Counted from the first letter of the stretch, positions 8,057 through 17,472 are shown. The stretch: DNA of 64,000 nt from Tsuneonella dongtanensis (GCF_001698205.1 NZ_CP016591.1:372001-436000); one strand, 5' to 3'. Notes: a model not told the origin generated them from the letters alone. Numbers and translations: made by a program.

Positions 8057-10788
8057 TCAATTTCTCCCAGATCGGATTCGGCCAGCGCCTCGCCCAGCGA
8101 ATCGGCCCAGGCGGCCGCGACCTCCTGCCGTGCGTCAGCGAACATCCGCAAGAGGGCGTCGAGAGCCGGCGCGCCGCAAGCTTCGGCCAGCGCTGCCGCT
8201 GCGGCTTGCGTTGGTTGGGACAGGTCCGGCGCAAGCAGGCGGCCGGCGATGAGCATGCGCGTCATGAGTGCCAACGAGTCGCGCACGCCTGGTCTGGCAA
8301 GCCCCGCCTCGACCAGCATGTCTACTGCCCTGCCGAGATCGGGATCGAACGCCGTCCGCTCGCGAAGCTGGAGATAGTGGACCAGGAACTCGAGATCGAC
8401 CAGCCCGCCGCGCAGCAGCTTTGCGTCGAGCGGGCCTTGCGGCGGCTTGTGCGCCGCCATTTCCGCACGCATCCGCAGGACGTCACCCCGCAATGTGTCG
8501 GGGTCGCGCGGCCGCTCGAGCTCTCCGGCGATGATCGCGCGCAGTTCGTCGCGCGCCGCCGGGGTGCCGGTAAGCGGACGGGCCCGCGCGAGCGCCATGT
8601 GTTCCCACGTCCACGCCTCTTCCCGCTGGTAGCGGGCGAAGCTGCCGAAGCTGACCGCAAGCGGACCCTGCGCACCTTGCGGCCTGAGGCGGGTGTCGAC
8701 TTCGTACAGCGCGCCCTCCGCGGTCGGAACGCTGAGCGCCGCCGTGACCCGCTGCGCCAGGCGATTGAAGTAGTGCGTCACGCCCAAGGGCCGACGGCCG
8801 TCGGATTCACCCTCGTAGTCGCCGCCGAACAGGTAGACGACGTCAAGGTCCGAAGCGTGAGTGAGCGTCCCGCCGCCCAGACGGCCGAGACCGAGCACCA
8901 CCAGCTCGCTCCCCGGCACCTTTCCGTGCGCCCGCTCGAACTCCGCCACCGCCGCGTCCTGCGCGACCGCCAGCGCGGCTTCCGCAGTTCGGGACAGGGC
9001 CTTGCCGATATCGAGCGGATCGTGGACCGCTGCCACGGTCTGGAGACCCAGCGCGAAGCGGAGCTCGCCGGTTACGCGCCTGATCCGATCGAGCTGGCGT
9101 TCGTAGTCGTCGCCCTCCTCGCCGGCGAACATCATCGCGGCGATCTCGGTCACATCTCCCGGCAAGTCGAGCGCCTGCTGGCCGATCAGGATGTCGAGCA
9201 GTTCCGGGCGACGCCCCAGCTCGTCGGCCAGCGTCGGGGCGAGAACCAGAATGCGCGCCAGCTGGTCGAGCAATGCGGGGCGCTGCAGCAGCAGGTTGAA
9301 CAGGTTGAGCGCGCTCGGGGCGGCGCCGAGGACGCGCTCCCACCGGTTCAGGGCCTGATCGGGGTCAGGCGCGGCCGCGAAGCGCTCGAGGAGGGCAGGG
9401 AGCAGCGCGTCCAGCGCCGCGCGCGCGGGCTCGGAACGCAGCGCGCGGATGCGTCCGTCGCTCCATCCGGCAATCCGCTCCGCAAGCCGGTCGGGATCGG
9501 AAAACCCCAGTTCCCCGAGCCTTCGGGCAAGCCCGTCGCCACCGGAAACCACTACACCCGGAGCACTCTCGTCCTCGGCGATGAGCGCGTCGTAGCGTGC
9601 TGCGACCGCTGCCGTCACCGCACCGAGCTCGCGAACGAGCGCGGCGCCGTCAGCCAACCCGTCCAGCCTCGCCATCGCGTCGAGCGAGGCTCCATCGGGA
9701 AGCGAGTGGGTCTGCTGGTCGCCGACCATCTGCAGGCGATGCTCGATTGTGCGCAGTCGGTCGTACGCCTCGCCCAGCACCCGCGCATCGTCGGCACCGA
9801 CGATCCCGGCCGCGGCGAGAGCATCGAGCGCGGCGCGCGTGCCGCGGACCCGCAGCGATGGGTCGCGCCCCCCGTGGATGAGCTGGTGGGTCTGGGCGAA
9901 GAACTCGACCTCGCGGATGCCGCCGCGGCCCAGTTTGACGTTGTAGCCGGGTCCCGGCTCGCGCGGCCCAGCATGGCTCGCCCGGATGCGCACCGACAAG
10001 CGCCGGATGTCGCCGATGGCGCCGAAATCAAGGCTCCGGCGCCACACAAACGGGCGAATCGCGGCAAGGAAGCGCTCGCCCGCGGGCACATCGCCGGCGG
10101 CGGCCCGCGCCTTGATGAAGGCCGCCCTTTCCCACGCCAGAGCCGAGCTTTCGTAATGAGTGAGCGCCGCGCCAATCGGGATGGCGGGCGGGCTGACCTC
10201 GCTGGCCGGACGCAGGCGAAGGTCGACGCGGAAGACATATCCTTCCGGAGTGACCTCGCTCAGCATGCGGACGGCCTCCCGCGCATAACGCTGTGCGGCT
10301 TCGGCCGGTTCGTCCCGCTCACGCCGGGAGAGCAACGCGGGATCGTACAACAGGATCGGGTCGATATCCGAGCTGTAGTTGAGCTCGCATGCGCCGTGCT
10401 TGCCGAGGGCAAGTACGATCATGCCCGCCGGCTCGGCTTCGGGTACACGCGCGTGCATCACCGACGCGAACGCGGTGTCGAGCGCACGGTCGGCAAAGTC
10501 GGAAAGCTCCGCCACGACCCTCGCCAGCGGAAATTCTCCGGCGAGATCGCCGATCGCCAGTGCGGTGGCGAGTGCCAGCTTCTCGCGACGCAACGCCACG
10601 GGCGCCGGAAAGCCGGACCGGCCGAGGTCCCTGGCCCAAGCGATTGCTTCCTCGCCCTGCCCATCGGCGAGCAAGGCGGCGACATCCGGCTGGCGCTCCA
10701 GCGCGTGCGCAAGGAAAGGCGCGTTCGCGCGTGCCCTCGCCAGTGCCGATGTCCAGTCTGCTGCCATCGTCTGCGGCAGTGCCTGCAT
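8053..10788 (-). CDS. glnE: Bifunctional glutamine synthetase adenylyltransferase/deadenylylase
   Basis: GlnE adds AMP to glutamine synthetase when glutamine is plentiful and removes it when nitrogen is short, under PII control. Two nucleotidyltransferase domains are visible. The N-terminal one carries SSDIDPILLYD after LALGKHG. The C-terminal one carries LGLGRLGGG and ASDLDVVYLF. The length of about 911 residues fits the family. The start is uncertain: ATG at 10788 has a weak GAGA upstream and ATG at 10767 is possible. Longer in-frame starts up to 11067 would run through the divergent M28 gene and are rejected. The 79-base gap to that gene should hold both promoters. Confidence 0.93.
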   Translation of the reverse strand: MQALPQTMAADWTSALARARANAPFLAHALERQPDVAALLADGQGEEAIAWARDLGRSGFPAPVALRREKLALATALAIGDLAGEFPLARVVAELSDFADRALDTAFASVMHARVPEAEPAGMIVLALGKHGACELNYSSDIDPILLYDPALLSRRERDEPAEAAQRYAREAVRMLSEVTPEGYVFRVDLRLRPASEVSPPAIPIGAALTHYESSALAWERAAFIKARAAAGDVPAGERFLAAIRPFVWRRSLDFGAIGDIRRLSVRIRASHAGPREPGPGYNVKLGRGGIREVEFFAQTHQLIHGGRDPSLRVRGTRAALDALAAAGIVGADDARVLGEAYDRLRTIEHRLQMVGDQQTHSLPDGASLDAMARLDGLADGAALVRELGAVTAAVAARYDALIAEDESAPGVVVSGGDGLARRLGELGFSDPDRLAERIAGWSDGRIRALRSEPARAALDALLPALLERFAAAPDPDQALNRWERVLGAAPSALNLFNLLLQRPALLDQLARILVLAPTLADELGRRPELLDILIGQQALDLPGDVTEIAAMMFAGEEGDDYERQLDRIRRVTGELRFALGLQTVAAVHDPLDIGKALSRTAEAALAVAQDAAVAEFERAHGKVPGSELVVLGLGRLGGGTLTHASDLDVVYLFGGDYEGESDGRRPLGVTHYFNRLAQRVTAALSVPTAEGALYEVDTRLRPQGAQGPLAVSFGSFARYQREEAWTWEHMALARARPLTGTPAARDELRAIIAGELERPRDPDTLRGDVLRMRAEMAAHKPPQGPLDAKLLRGGLVDLEFLVHYLQLRERTAFDPDLGRAVDMLVEAGLARPGVRDSLALMTRMLIAGRLLAPDLSQPTQAAAAALAEACGAPALDALLRMFADARQEVAAAWADSLGEALAESDLGEIE

Positions 10789-10867
10789 CGCATTCTCGGC
10801 GCAAGCGCGCGCCCTTGCGCGTACGCGCTTGCTTTGCGAGAAGCGCGCCACGCAGAGAGGATTCCCG

Positions 10868-12568
10868 ATGACCGTTCGCACCTTGCTTGCCGCCGCCGCG
10901 GCGTTTTCGTTGGCCGCCTGTTCGATGTCGGCCACAACCGATGGAGCGGGTACTTCGGACGCGCTTGAGGTGCCGGACGTTGCCGCGGGAGCGCTCTCGG
11001 AAGAGACGATGCGCGCTGCAGTCGAGCAACTCGCCTCGGACGAATTCGAAGGCCGTGCGCCGGGCACCCTTGGCGAGGAAAAGACCGTCGCCTACCTGAT
11101 CGAGCAGTTCGAAAAGGCAGGGCTGAAACCGGGCAACAACGGATCGTGGATCCAGAAGGCGCCGCTCGTCGAAATAGCAGGCAGCGGCCACGCGCCCCTC
11201 ACGGTGACCGGCAAGGACGGCAAGACGCAGTCGTTCACCTATGGCAGCGACTGGGTTGGCGCGACCTATCGCGAAGCACCCGAGGTCACTATCGCGGACA
11301 GCGAACTGGTCTTCGTCGGCTACGGCATCGTCGCGCCTGAGAAGGGCTGGAACGACTACGCGGGCATCGACATGAAGGGGAAGACCGCGGTCATCCTGGT
11401 CAACGATCCCGACTACGAGGCAAAGGAACTCGGTGGCGAATTCAACGGCCGGGGGATGACTTACTACGGGCGCTGGACCTACAAGTTCGAGGAAGCCGCC
11501 CGTCAGGGTGCGACCGCGGCGCTCATCGTTCATGACGATTTCCCTGCGGCTTACGGCTGGAACGTCGTCGAAAGCTCGTGGACCGGGCCTCAGGTCTACG
11601 CGCAGCGCTCCGACAAGGGCGCGAGTCAGACGATGATGAACGGCTGGGTGCAGAAGGCTGTTGCGGGCAAGATTCTGGCCGCGGGCGGACAGGATCTCGC
11701 CAAGCTGTCGGCGGCCGCCAAGAAGAAGGGCTTCAAGCCCGTGTCGCTCGGCGTGAAGACGTCGACGTCGTTTTCGAATGCGATCCGCACCTTCGAATCG
11801 CAGAACGTCGTCGGGCTGCTCGAAGGGACCGAAGCCAAGGATGAGTACGTCCTCTATACTGCGCACTGGGACCACATTGGTCGGTGCAAGGCGGATGCTG
11901 GCGGCGACGACATCTGCAACGGCGCGATCGACAATGCGACCGGGACGGCCGCGCTGATCGCACTGGCCGAAGCCAACGCCAAGGCGGGCCCCGCACGTCG
12001 CAGCCAGGTGTTCCTCGCGGTCACCGCCGAAGAATCGGGCCTCCTCGGCAGCGAGTATTATGCCGCCAACCCGATCTTCCCGCTGAGCCAGACGGTCGGC
12101 GGTATCAACATCGACGGGATGCCGATGGGTGGCCGGTCGAAGGACGTCGTCGCGATCGGCGGCGCCAAGAGTCAGCTCGACGCCTTCCTCGACAAGTTCG
12201 TCACGGCCGAGAAGCTCACGCTCAACCTCGAACCGACGCCGGAGAAGGGCTTCTACTACCGCTCCGACCACTTCAACCTCGCCAAGGTCGGGGTGCCGAT
12301 GCTCTATCTCAAGGGCGGGGACGATTTCGAGGCCGGCGGTCGCGCAGCGGGCGAAGCGTACCAGAAGAAATGGACCGAGGAGATTTACCACCAGCCGAGC
12401 GACGAGTTCGATCCGAACTGGGATTGGGGCGGCGCCATGCAGATCCTCCAGCTCTATTACCGGATTGGGCGCAGCATGGCGATGAGCAGCGGCTGGCCCA
12501 CCTGGAACGATGGCGACGAATTCCGCGGCGCGCGTGATAAGAGTTGCGCGGCTGAAGGCGGTTGCTGA
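10868..12568 (+). CDS. M28 family zinc aminopeptidase, lipoprotein
   Basis: This 566-residue protein is an exported M28 metallopeptidase that should remove N-terminal amino acids from peptides outside the cytoplasm. The start gives a short lipoprotein signal ending SLAAC, with GAGGA seven bases upstream. A protease-associated insert occupies roughly residues 130-260. The two-zinc site is intact: HWDH near 333-336, AIDNATG near 352-358, the catalytic pair in AEES near 386-389, then NIDGM and a late SDHF histidine. An unusual cysteine pair (GRC...DIC) sits between the first two ligand groups and may form a disulfide. It is divergent from glnE and 10 bases upstream of the agmatine deiminase-like gene, so the two are probably cotranscribed. 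Confidence 0.92.
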   Translation: MTVRTLLAAAAAFSLAACSMSATTDGAGTSDALEVPDVAAGALSEETMRAAVEQLASDEFEGRAPGTLGEEKTVAYLIEQFEKAGLKPGNNGSWIQKAPLVEIAGSGHAPLTVTGKDGKTQSFTYGSDWVGATYREAPEVTIADSELVFVGYGIVAPEKGWNDYAGIDMKGKTAVILVNDPDYEAKELGGEFNGRGMTYYGRWTYKFEEAARQGATAALIVHDDFPAAYGWNVVESSWTGPQVYAQRSDKGASQTMMNGWVQKAVAGKILAAGGQDLAKLSAAAKKKGFKPVSLGVKTSTSFSNAIRTFESQNVVGLLEGTEAKDEYVLYTAHWDHIGRCKADAGGDDICNGAIDNATGTAALIALAEANAKAGPARRSQVFLAVTAEESGLLGSEYYAANPIFPLSQTVGGINIDGMPMGGRSKDVVAIGGAKSQLDAFLDKFVTAEKLTLNLEPTPEKGFYYRSDHFNLAKVGVPMLYLKGGDDFEAGGRAAGEAYQKKWTEEIYHQPSDEFDPNWDWGGAMQILQLYYRIGRSMAMSSGWPTWNDGDEFRGARDKSCAAEGGC

Positions 12569-12578
12569 CGATCACTCC

Positions 12579-13556
12579 ATGACCGCTTCGATGCCGCCCG
12601 AGTGGGCGCCGCAGGACTGGCTGTGGATCGGCTTCCCCCACGATGCCGACGAGTGGCCCGAATACCTCGGCCGCGCCCAGGAACAGATCGCTGCCTTTGC
12701 CAACGCGGTTGCCGAAAGCGGGCAGGAGGTGCGCCTGCTCGTCCGCGACGCCGCCAACGAGGCGCGCGCGAAGTCGCTCGTTTCGGGCTCGGTCCGGATC
12801 GAACGCCGGACATTCGGCGACATCTGGCTTCGCGACACCGGCCCGCTCGTGCGCCGCGACGGCACCGCCCTGCGCTGCAGGTTCAACGGCTGGGGCGGAA
12901 AGTACCTCATGGAGGGCGACCAGACCGTGGGGGCGGAGATCGCGCGCGATGCGGGCCTGCCGGTTGTCGAGGGCGACTGGATCCTCGAAGGCGGGGCGAT
13001 CGACGGCGACGGCACCGGCCTTGTCGCGACGACCGAGCAATGCCTGCTCAACCCCAATCGCAACCCCGGGTTGTCGCGCGACGCGATCGAGGGGCGGCTG
13101 GACCGCGATCTCGGCTTCGACCGTGTGCTATGGCTGTGCGAAGGCCTGATCAACGACCATACCGACGGTCATGTCGACAACCTCGCCCGGTTCGTTGGGC
13201 CGAACCGTCTCGCGCTGCCGCGCTCCACCGGCATTGGCGACCCGAACGCGGCAATTTACGCCGACGCCAGGGATCGCGCCGAAGCATTCGGCGTCGATGT
13301 GGTCGAAATCCCCTCGCCCGGGCTGATCACGCGCGGCGATTTCATCGAGCCCGCGAGCTACGCCAACTTCGCGATCACGACGCATCTTGTCGTCGTGCCC
13401 ACCTTTGGTTCGCCCCACGATGCCGACGGCGTCGCGGCGATCGCCGAGCTGTTTCCCGATCGCGCCACGATCGGCCTCCCCGGCGATGCGGTGCTCGCCG
13501 GCGGCGGCGGATTCCACTGCGCCAGCCAGCAAATGCCGGCATTAACCGGGAATTAG
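12579..13556 (+). CDS. Agmatine deiminase family protein
   Basis: This protein of about 325 residues belongs to the peptidyl-arginine deiminase/agmatine deiminase family of the guanidino-modifying superfamily, which converts agmatine to N-carbamoylputrescine and ammonia. Family landmarks are WIGFPHD at the start, the RDTGP motif, NDHTDGHVDN with the catalytic His, and a C-terminal GGGGFHC with the nucleophilic Cys at about 314. All catalytic residues appear intact. The start at 12579 avoids overlap with the M28 gene; 12510 and 12591 are alternatives and no strong ribosome site decides. Partner genes of putrescine synthesis are not nearby, so the physiological role is inferred from the family only. 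Confidence 0.88.
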   Translation: MTASMPPEWAPQDWLWIGFPHDADEWPEYLGRAQEQIAAFANAVAESGQEVRLLVRDAANEARAKSLVSGSVRIERRTFGDIWLRDTGPLVRRDGTALRCRFNGWGGKYLMEGDQTVGAEIARDAGLPVVEGDWILEGGAIDGDGTGLVATTEQCLLNPNRNPGLSRDAIEGRLDRDLGFDRVLWLCEGLINDHTDGHVDNLARFVGPNRLALPRSTGIGDPNAAIYADARDRAEAFGVDVVEIPSPGLITRGDFIEPASYANFAITTHLVVVPTFGSPHDADGVAAIAELFPDRATIGLPGDAVLAGGGGFHCASQQMPALTGN

Positions 13557-13751
13557 GGACTCGGGCGCAGCTTCGGCTCCATGGCCCGAGCCGTCGCCCT
13601 CATTGCGAAAAGCGATTCTCCCTTCTGCGAGGTTGCCCGCTTCGTCATCGCGACCGCCTGTCCGCTTGCGCTCATCTTCGCGGGACGCGCGTTGCCTTTC
13701 TGAAGTGCTCGCGTAACCTTTCGCCTTTCGCAGGCGAAGCTGGTGATAGCG

Positions 13752-14492
13752 ATGGCAAACCTCCTCCAAACGTCCCGCCGCATTCTCGCTACTGGTTCGT
13801 TGGGCCTCGCCGCAATCGCGGTCGTCGCGCTGCTCGGACCCGCATCGCAGGCGCGTTCCGCACGGGACGCGTCGTCCAATCCGGTCGTCGTCGAGCTCTT
13901 CACAAGCCAGGGTTGTTCGTCCTGTCCGCCGGCGGACGCCTTCGCCGCGCGCCTTGCGCGCGAAAGCGACGTACTCATGATTACGCGCCCAATCACGTAC
14001 TGGGACCGGTTGGGGTGGAAGGATACCCTGGCGCGTCCGGCCAACACGGACCTGCAGCGCGCCTACGCCCGCCGCGGGTTCGACCGCAACGGAGTCTATA
14101 CGCCGCAGATGGTCATCGCCGGGCGACGCGCAGCCGTCGGCTCCAACGAGGGGGCGGTCCGCGTGCATGTTTCCAAGGAGAGCCTGCGCGAGCGGCCTTC
14201 GTTATCGGTTAGCGGCAGTGCGATCTCAATTGCCGGTCCCGGCAAGGGCGGCGAGCTCATGCTCCTCACGCTTCGTCCCAGCGTCACGGTCGGCATAGGG
14301 TCGGGCGAGAACGGCGGGCTGCGCGTGACCTACACCAACGTCGTCGAAGGCGAGCAGCGCATCGGAAGCTGGTCCGGCGGCCCGGCCCGGTTTTCCATCC
14401 CTGCAGAAACCCTTGCTGCCAAGGGGAAGCGCCACGCCGTGATCCTGCGCGAGCCTGATGGCGGCCCCGTCCTTGCCGGACGCGCGCTCTAG
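13752..14492 (+). CDS. DUF1223 thioredoxin-like exported protein
   Basis: This 246-residue protein has an N-terminal hydrophobic segment (about residues 13-35) consistent with a signal peptide or anchor. A thioredoxin-like domain follows, with a CSSC motif at 55-58 after VELFTSQG, the signature of DUF1223. A disulfide-related role outside the cytoplasm is plausible, but the reaction is not known. ATG 13752 has GGTGA upstream; GTG 13743 is possible. Its TAG stop shares the palindrome CTAG (14489-14492) with the stop of the convergent TauE/SafE gene. The 195 bases upstream contain a seven-base-pair hairpin (13560-13590) and no evident gene. Confidence 0.88.
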   Translation: MANLLQTSRRILATGSLGLAAIAVVALLGPASQARSARDASSNPVVVELFTSQGCSSCPPADAFAARLARESDVLMITRPITYWDRLGWKDTLARPANTDLQRAYARRGFDRNGVYTPQMVIAGRRAAVGSNEGAVRVHVSKESLRERPSLSVSGSAISIAGPGKGGELMLLTLRPSVTVGIGSGENGGLRVTYTNVVEGEQRIGSWSGGPARFSIPAETLAAKGKRHAVILREPDGGPVLAGRAL

Positions 14493-15241
14493 GCCCCGGC
14501 CTGGACGAGTTTCAACACGGCGCCGCCTGCCGCCAGACCCAACACCAGACCGGCCACGATCCGCCAGGTCCTGGGCCCGACGCGATCATGCGCCTTGAAT
14601 CCGATCCAGTTGCCGACGAAGGCCACGGGCCACAGCAGTAGAGCGATGATCGCCGCCCGCCAGTCGGCCACGCCAAGCGCCAGCGCACTGGATGCACCGG
14701 CAAGCGATGTGGCGAAGAATACCAGGAGCATCGAGGATCGCGCCGTCGACGGAGGTAGCGCCCGGCGCAGGTAGTATGGGACGACCGGCGGGCCGGGCAT
14801 CCCTGCAAATCCCGTGAGCAATCCCGAAGTGATGCCCGTCGCCCCGGTCTCGAACCGTGTTGGGCGGTGATCGATCGGGCGTTGCGGCAGCAGGACTGCG
14901 ACGAAAGCGGCGATCGCAATGAACGCAATCAGCACCCGAGCGGGGGCCGCAGGCACCAGCCCGAGCAGGATTACGCCGAGCGGAGTGGCCGCGACGGCCA
15001 GGATCGAGATCGGGATGGCCGAACGCTCGGCCTCGCGAACCACTCGCCGCAGCCCGGCGAAACCCATCAGGACGCCGAGCCAATTCGCTGCCACCACCGC
15101 TTCCTGAGGCGTGGCGGCAAGGCCGAACACGGGAACGAGCAGGATCGCGAGCCCGAAACCGGCCAGTCCACGCACGATACCGGCAACAAGCGCCGCCGCT
15201 ATCCCGGTCGCGATCGCCGCGGCGGTCAGGCCGAGGATCAA
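14489..15241 (-). CDS. Sulfite exporter TauE/SafE family membrane protein
   Basis: This 250-residue, very hydrophobic protein has about eight predicted membrane spans. Its two halves each begin with a Gly-rich motif ([10 protein letters not shown] and [13 protein letters not shown]), the internal duplication characteristic of the TauE/SafE family. Members export sulfite, sulfoacetate or other anions across the inner membrane; the substrate here is unknown. The start is a TTG whose bases overlap the thrS stop as TTGA, suggesting translational coupling to thrS. A functional reason for that pairing is not apparent. The stop lies within the shared CTAG at the end of the convergent DUF1223 gene. 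Confidence 0.87.
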   Translation of the reverse strand: MILGLTAAAIATGIAAALVAGIVRGLAGFGLAILLVPVFGLAATPQEAVVAANWLGVLMGFAGLRRVVREAERSAIPISILAVAATPLGVILLGLVPAAPARVLIAFIAIAAFVAVLLPQRPIDHRPTRFETGATGITSGLLTGFAGMPGPPVVPYYLRRALPPSTARSSMLLVFFATSLAGASSALALGVADWRAAIIALLLWPVAFVGNWIGFKAHDRVGPRTWRIVAGLVLGLAAGGAVLKLVQAGA

Positions 15242-17241
15242 TCCCGCGCGAGGTCCGGGGGCGTTGCCTCTTGCGTCAGCATCGTGATCGCCTCGGCGAG
15301 CGGCATGACCTTCTGGTGCTCGGCGCCGAGCGTGCGGACCGCGACGGTGCCCTCATCCGCCTCGCGCTTGCCGACGACCAGCAGGTGCGGAACCTTGGCG
15401 AGGCTGTGCTCGCGCACCTTGTAGTTGATCTTCTCGTTCCGCAGGTCGGTCTCGACCCGGATGCCCGCCGCTTCCAGCTTCGCGGCAACTTCGCGCGCGT
15501 AATCGTCGGCATCCGACACGATGGTCGCCACCACCGCCTGTGTCGGAGCGAGCCACGTCGGCAACCTGCCAGCGAAGTGCTCGATCAGGATGCCGATGAA
15601 GCGTTCGTAGGAACCGAAGATGGCCCGGTGAAGCATCACCGGCCGGTGACGTTCGCCGTCCTCGCCGATGTAGCTCGCATCGAGCCTTTCGGGCAGCACG
15701 CGGTCGGACTGGATCGTGCCGACCTGCCAGGTGCGGCCGATCGCATCGGTCAGGTGCCATTCGAGCTTGGGCGCATAGAACGCACCTTCGCCCGGCAGTT
15801 CTTCCCACCCGTATTCTTGCGTGGCGAGCCCGGCGTCGATGACCGCCTGGCGCAGTTCGCTCTCGGCCTTGTCCCAGTCCTCGTCGGAGCCGAACCGCTG
15901 CTCGGGACGAAGCGCCAGCTTGACCGCATAGGTGAAGCCGAAGTCCTTGTAGACCTTGTCGGCCAGCTCGCAGAAGCTGCGGACTTCCTCGACGATCTGG
16001 TCCTCGCGGCAGAAGATGTGGCCGTCGTCCTGCGTGAACTGGCGCACGCGCATCAGCCCGTGGAGCGCGCCGTGCGGCTCGTTGCGGTGGCAGCAACCGT
16101 TCTCGACCAGGCGCAGCGGCAGGTCGCGGTAGGACTTGATGCCCTGCTTGAAGATGAGGACGTGCGCGGGGCAGTTCATCGGCTTCAGCGCCATCCAGTC
16201 GGCCTCGCCGCTGATGACCGGCCCGTCTTCCTCGGTGTTCGGCACCTCATCCGGGATGACGAACATGTTCTCGCGGTACTTGCCCCAGTGGCCGGACTTC
16301 TCCCACTGGCGCGCGTCCATAACCTGCGGGGTCTTCACCTCGCGGCAGTCGGCACCCTGCACTGCGCGGCGGATGTAATCCTCGAGCATGCGGTAGATGG
16401 TGTAGCCTTGCGGGTGCCAGAACACGCTGCCGTGCGCCTCTTCCTGCAGGTGGAAGAGGTTCATCTCGCGCCCCAGCCGGCGGTGGTCGCGCTTCGCGGC
16501 TTCCTCCAGTCGGTGAAGGTGCGCGTCGAGCTGCTTCTTGTTGAGCCAGCCGGTGCCATAGATGCGCGTGAGCTGCGCATTTTTCTGGTCGCCGCGCCAG
16601 TAGGCGCCGGCAACACGCATCAGCTTGAACGCCTGCGGGTCGAGCTTGCCGGTGCTGGGCAGGTGCGGGCCGCGACACATGTCGAGCCAGTCGTCACCGC
16701 TGCGATAGACGGTCAGCTCCTCGCCGTCGGGAAGCTCTGCGGCCCACTCGGCCTTGAACGTCTCGCCTTCGGCCTGCCACTTGTCGATGAGCTGCTGGCG
16801 GCTCCACACCTCGCGCGTGAGCGGCTTGTCGGCGCGGATGATCTCGCGCATCTTGTCCTCGATCGCGGGCAAGTCATCCATGCTGAACGGCTCGCGCGAG
16901 GCGGGCGCCATCACGTCGTAGTAGAACCCGTCGTCGGTTGCAGGACCAAAGGTGATCTGCGTGCCCGGCCACAGCGCCTGCACCGCCTCGGCGAGAACGT
17001 GGGCATAGTCGTGGCGCGCCAGTTCGAGCGCGTCGGCCTCGTCGCGGCTGGTGACGAGCGCCAGCTCGGCGTCGCCCTCGAATGCCCGGTTGAGGTCGCG
17101 CAGCTCCCCATCGACGCGCGCTGCCAGCGCCGCCTTGGCGAGGCCCGGACCGATCGCCGCGGCGATGTCCGCCGGAGTGCTGCCCGCGGGCACTTCGCGC
17201 ACCGATCCGTCGGGCAGGCTGATCTTCAAAAGCTCGCTCAT
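15238..17241 (-). CDS. thrS: Threonine--tRNA ligase
   Basis: ThrRS charges tRNA-Thr in the cytoplasm. The 667-residue product has the expected order: an N-terminal TGS domain (about 1-65), the editing domain, then the class II core. Core features include [10 protein letters not shown], the zinc-site MNCPAH, motif 2 in [13 protein letters not shown] and motif 3 near [11 protein letters not shown], followed by the C-terminal anticodon-binding domain. The start at 17241 is chosen because the chain then begins directly with the TGS domain; an ATG ten codons upstream is less likely. The 196-base leader holds a threonine-rich open frame and hairpins (see 17337-17472), suggesting control by threonine supply. 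Its stop overlaps the TauE/SafE start. Confidence 0.97.
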   Translation of the reverse strand: MSELLKISLPDGSVREVPAGSTPADIAAAIGPGLAKAALAARVDGELRDLNRAFEGDAELALVTSRDEADALELARHDYAHVLAEAVQALWPGTQITFGPATDDGFYYDVMAPASREPFSMDDLPAIEDKMREIIRADKPLTREVWSRQQLIDKWQAEGETFKAEWAAELPDGEELTVYRSGDDWLDMCRGPHLPSTGKLDPQAFKLMRVAGAYWRGDQKNAQLTRIYGTGWLNKKQLDAHLHRLEEAAKRDHRRLGREMNLFHLQEEAHGSVFWHPQGYTIYRMLEDYIRRAVQGADCREVKTPQVMDARQWEKSGHWGKYRENMFVIPDEVPNTEEDGPVISGEADWMALKPMNCPAHVLIFKQGIKSYRDLPLRLVENGCCHRNEPHGALHGLMRVRQFTQDDGHIFCREDQIVEEVRSFCELADKVYKDFGFTYAVKLALRPEQRFGSDEDWDKAESELRQAVIDAGLATQEYGWEELPGEGAFYAPKLEWHLTDAIGRTWQVGTIQSDRVLPERLDASYIGEDGERHRPVMLHRAIFGSYERFIGILIEHFAGRLPTWLAPTQAVVATIVSDADDYAREVAAKLEAAGIRVETDLRNEKINYKVREHSLAKVPHLLVVGKREADEGTVAVRTLGAEHQKVMPLAEAITMLTQEATPPDLARD

Positions 17242-17336
17242 CGTCCTCGTACCGTCCTTTGGCGCGCCCATGGCAGAAAGGGCCGCGCGCCGGAAGCGTC
17301 AGTTCGGTGAAAACGGCTGCAGGGGAAGACGCCGGC

Positions 17337-17354
17337 CCGCCCGCAACCGGGCGG
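17337..17354 (-). promoter_or_regulatory. GC-rich hairpin in the thrS leader (putative attenuator stem)
   Basis: A perfect seven-base-pair stem, ccgcccg with cgggcgg around a four-base loop, lies 11 bases after the leader peptide stop and about 95 bases before thrS. No run of U follows, so it may act with Rho, by pausing, or at translation rather than as a classical terminator. Its 5' side (GCCGCCGCCCGG) can alternatively pair with the GGGGGCGG segment at the end of the leader frame. Confidence 0.45.
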
Positions 17355-17365
17355 CGGCTGGTTCG

Positions 17366-17437
17366 CTAAAGCGCGACCGACCGCCCCCGGGTGACCGGGG
17401 TGGTAGTCGTAGTCGTCAGGGATCGACCGCTGTGCAT
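17366..17437 (-). CDS. Threonine-rich leader peptide of thrS (23 residues)
   Basis: An ATG-TAG open frame of 23 codons lies 124 bases upstream of thrS on the same strand. Residues 8-13 are six consecutive threonines, using ACG, ACT and ACC codons, followed by Pro-Val-Thr. That density of one amino acid, directly before competing hairpins and ahead of the gene for the enzyme that charges that amino acid, is the hallmark of ribosome-mediated attenuation. E. coli pheM-pheST is the known parallel for an aminoacyl-tRNA synthetase. A six-base-pair stem (17385-17400) overlaps codons 13-18. There is no ribosome site, but a candidate promoter places transcription start at or beside the ATG, so the leader may be translated from a leaderless transcript. 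Confidence 0.65.
   Translation of the reverse strand: MHSGRSLTTTTTTPVTRGRSVAL
17385..17400 (-). promoter_or_regulatory. Hairpin overlapping the Thr-codon region of the leader
   Basis: The segment ccccgg-tcac-ccggggg on the minus strand forms a six-base-pair stem immediately after the run of threonine codons. A ribosome stalled on those codons would cover it and free its 3' half for pairing with the downstream GC-rich arm. Confidence 0.45.
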
Positions 17438-17443
17438 GCGGCG

Positions 17444-17472
17444 GACGTAATCGATGTTGGCCGGATTGCCAA
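17444..17472 (-). promoter_or_regulatory. Candidate promoter of the thrS leader
   Basis: TTGGCA (17472-17467) and TACGTC (17449-17444) are separated by 17 bases on the minus strand. The -10 ends six bases before the leader ATG. The -35 matches the consensus well and the -10 weakly. Confidence 0.3.

Noticed and set aside
10789-11067. N-terminal extension of glnE to the start at 11067
   Set aside because: It would run across the divergent M28 gene's start and signal peptide; the extension is Ser/Ala-rich with no GlnE character.
10319-12391. Minus-strand open frame of 690 codons opposite the M28 peptidase
   Set aside because: Antisense shadow of a lipoprotein peptidase with an intact zinc site; no motif, signal or ribosome site.
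13560-13590. Hairpin after the agmatine deiminase gene as a terminator
   Set aside because: A seven-base-pair stem but no T-run on either side; could be chance in GC-rich DNA.
15271-17310. Plus-strand open frame of 679 codons opposite thrS
   Set aside because: Mirror of thrS codons; no recognisable domain.
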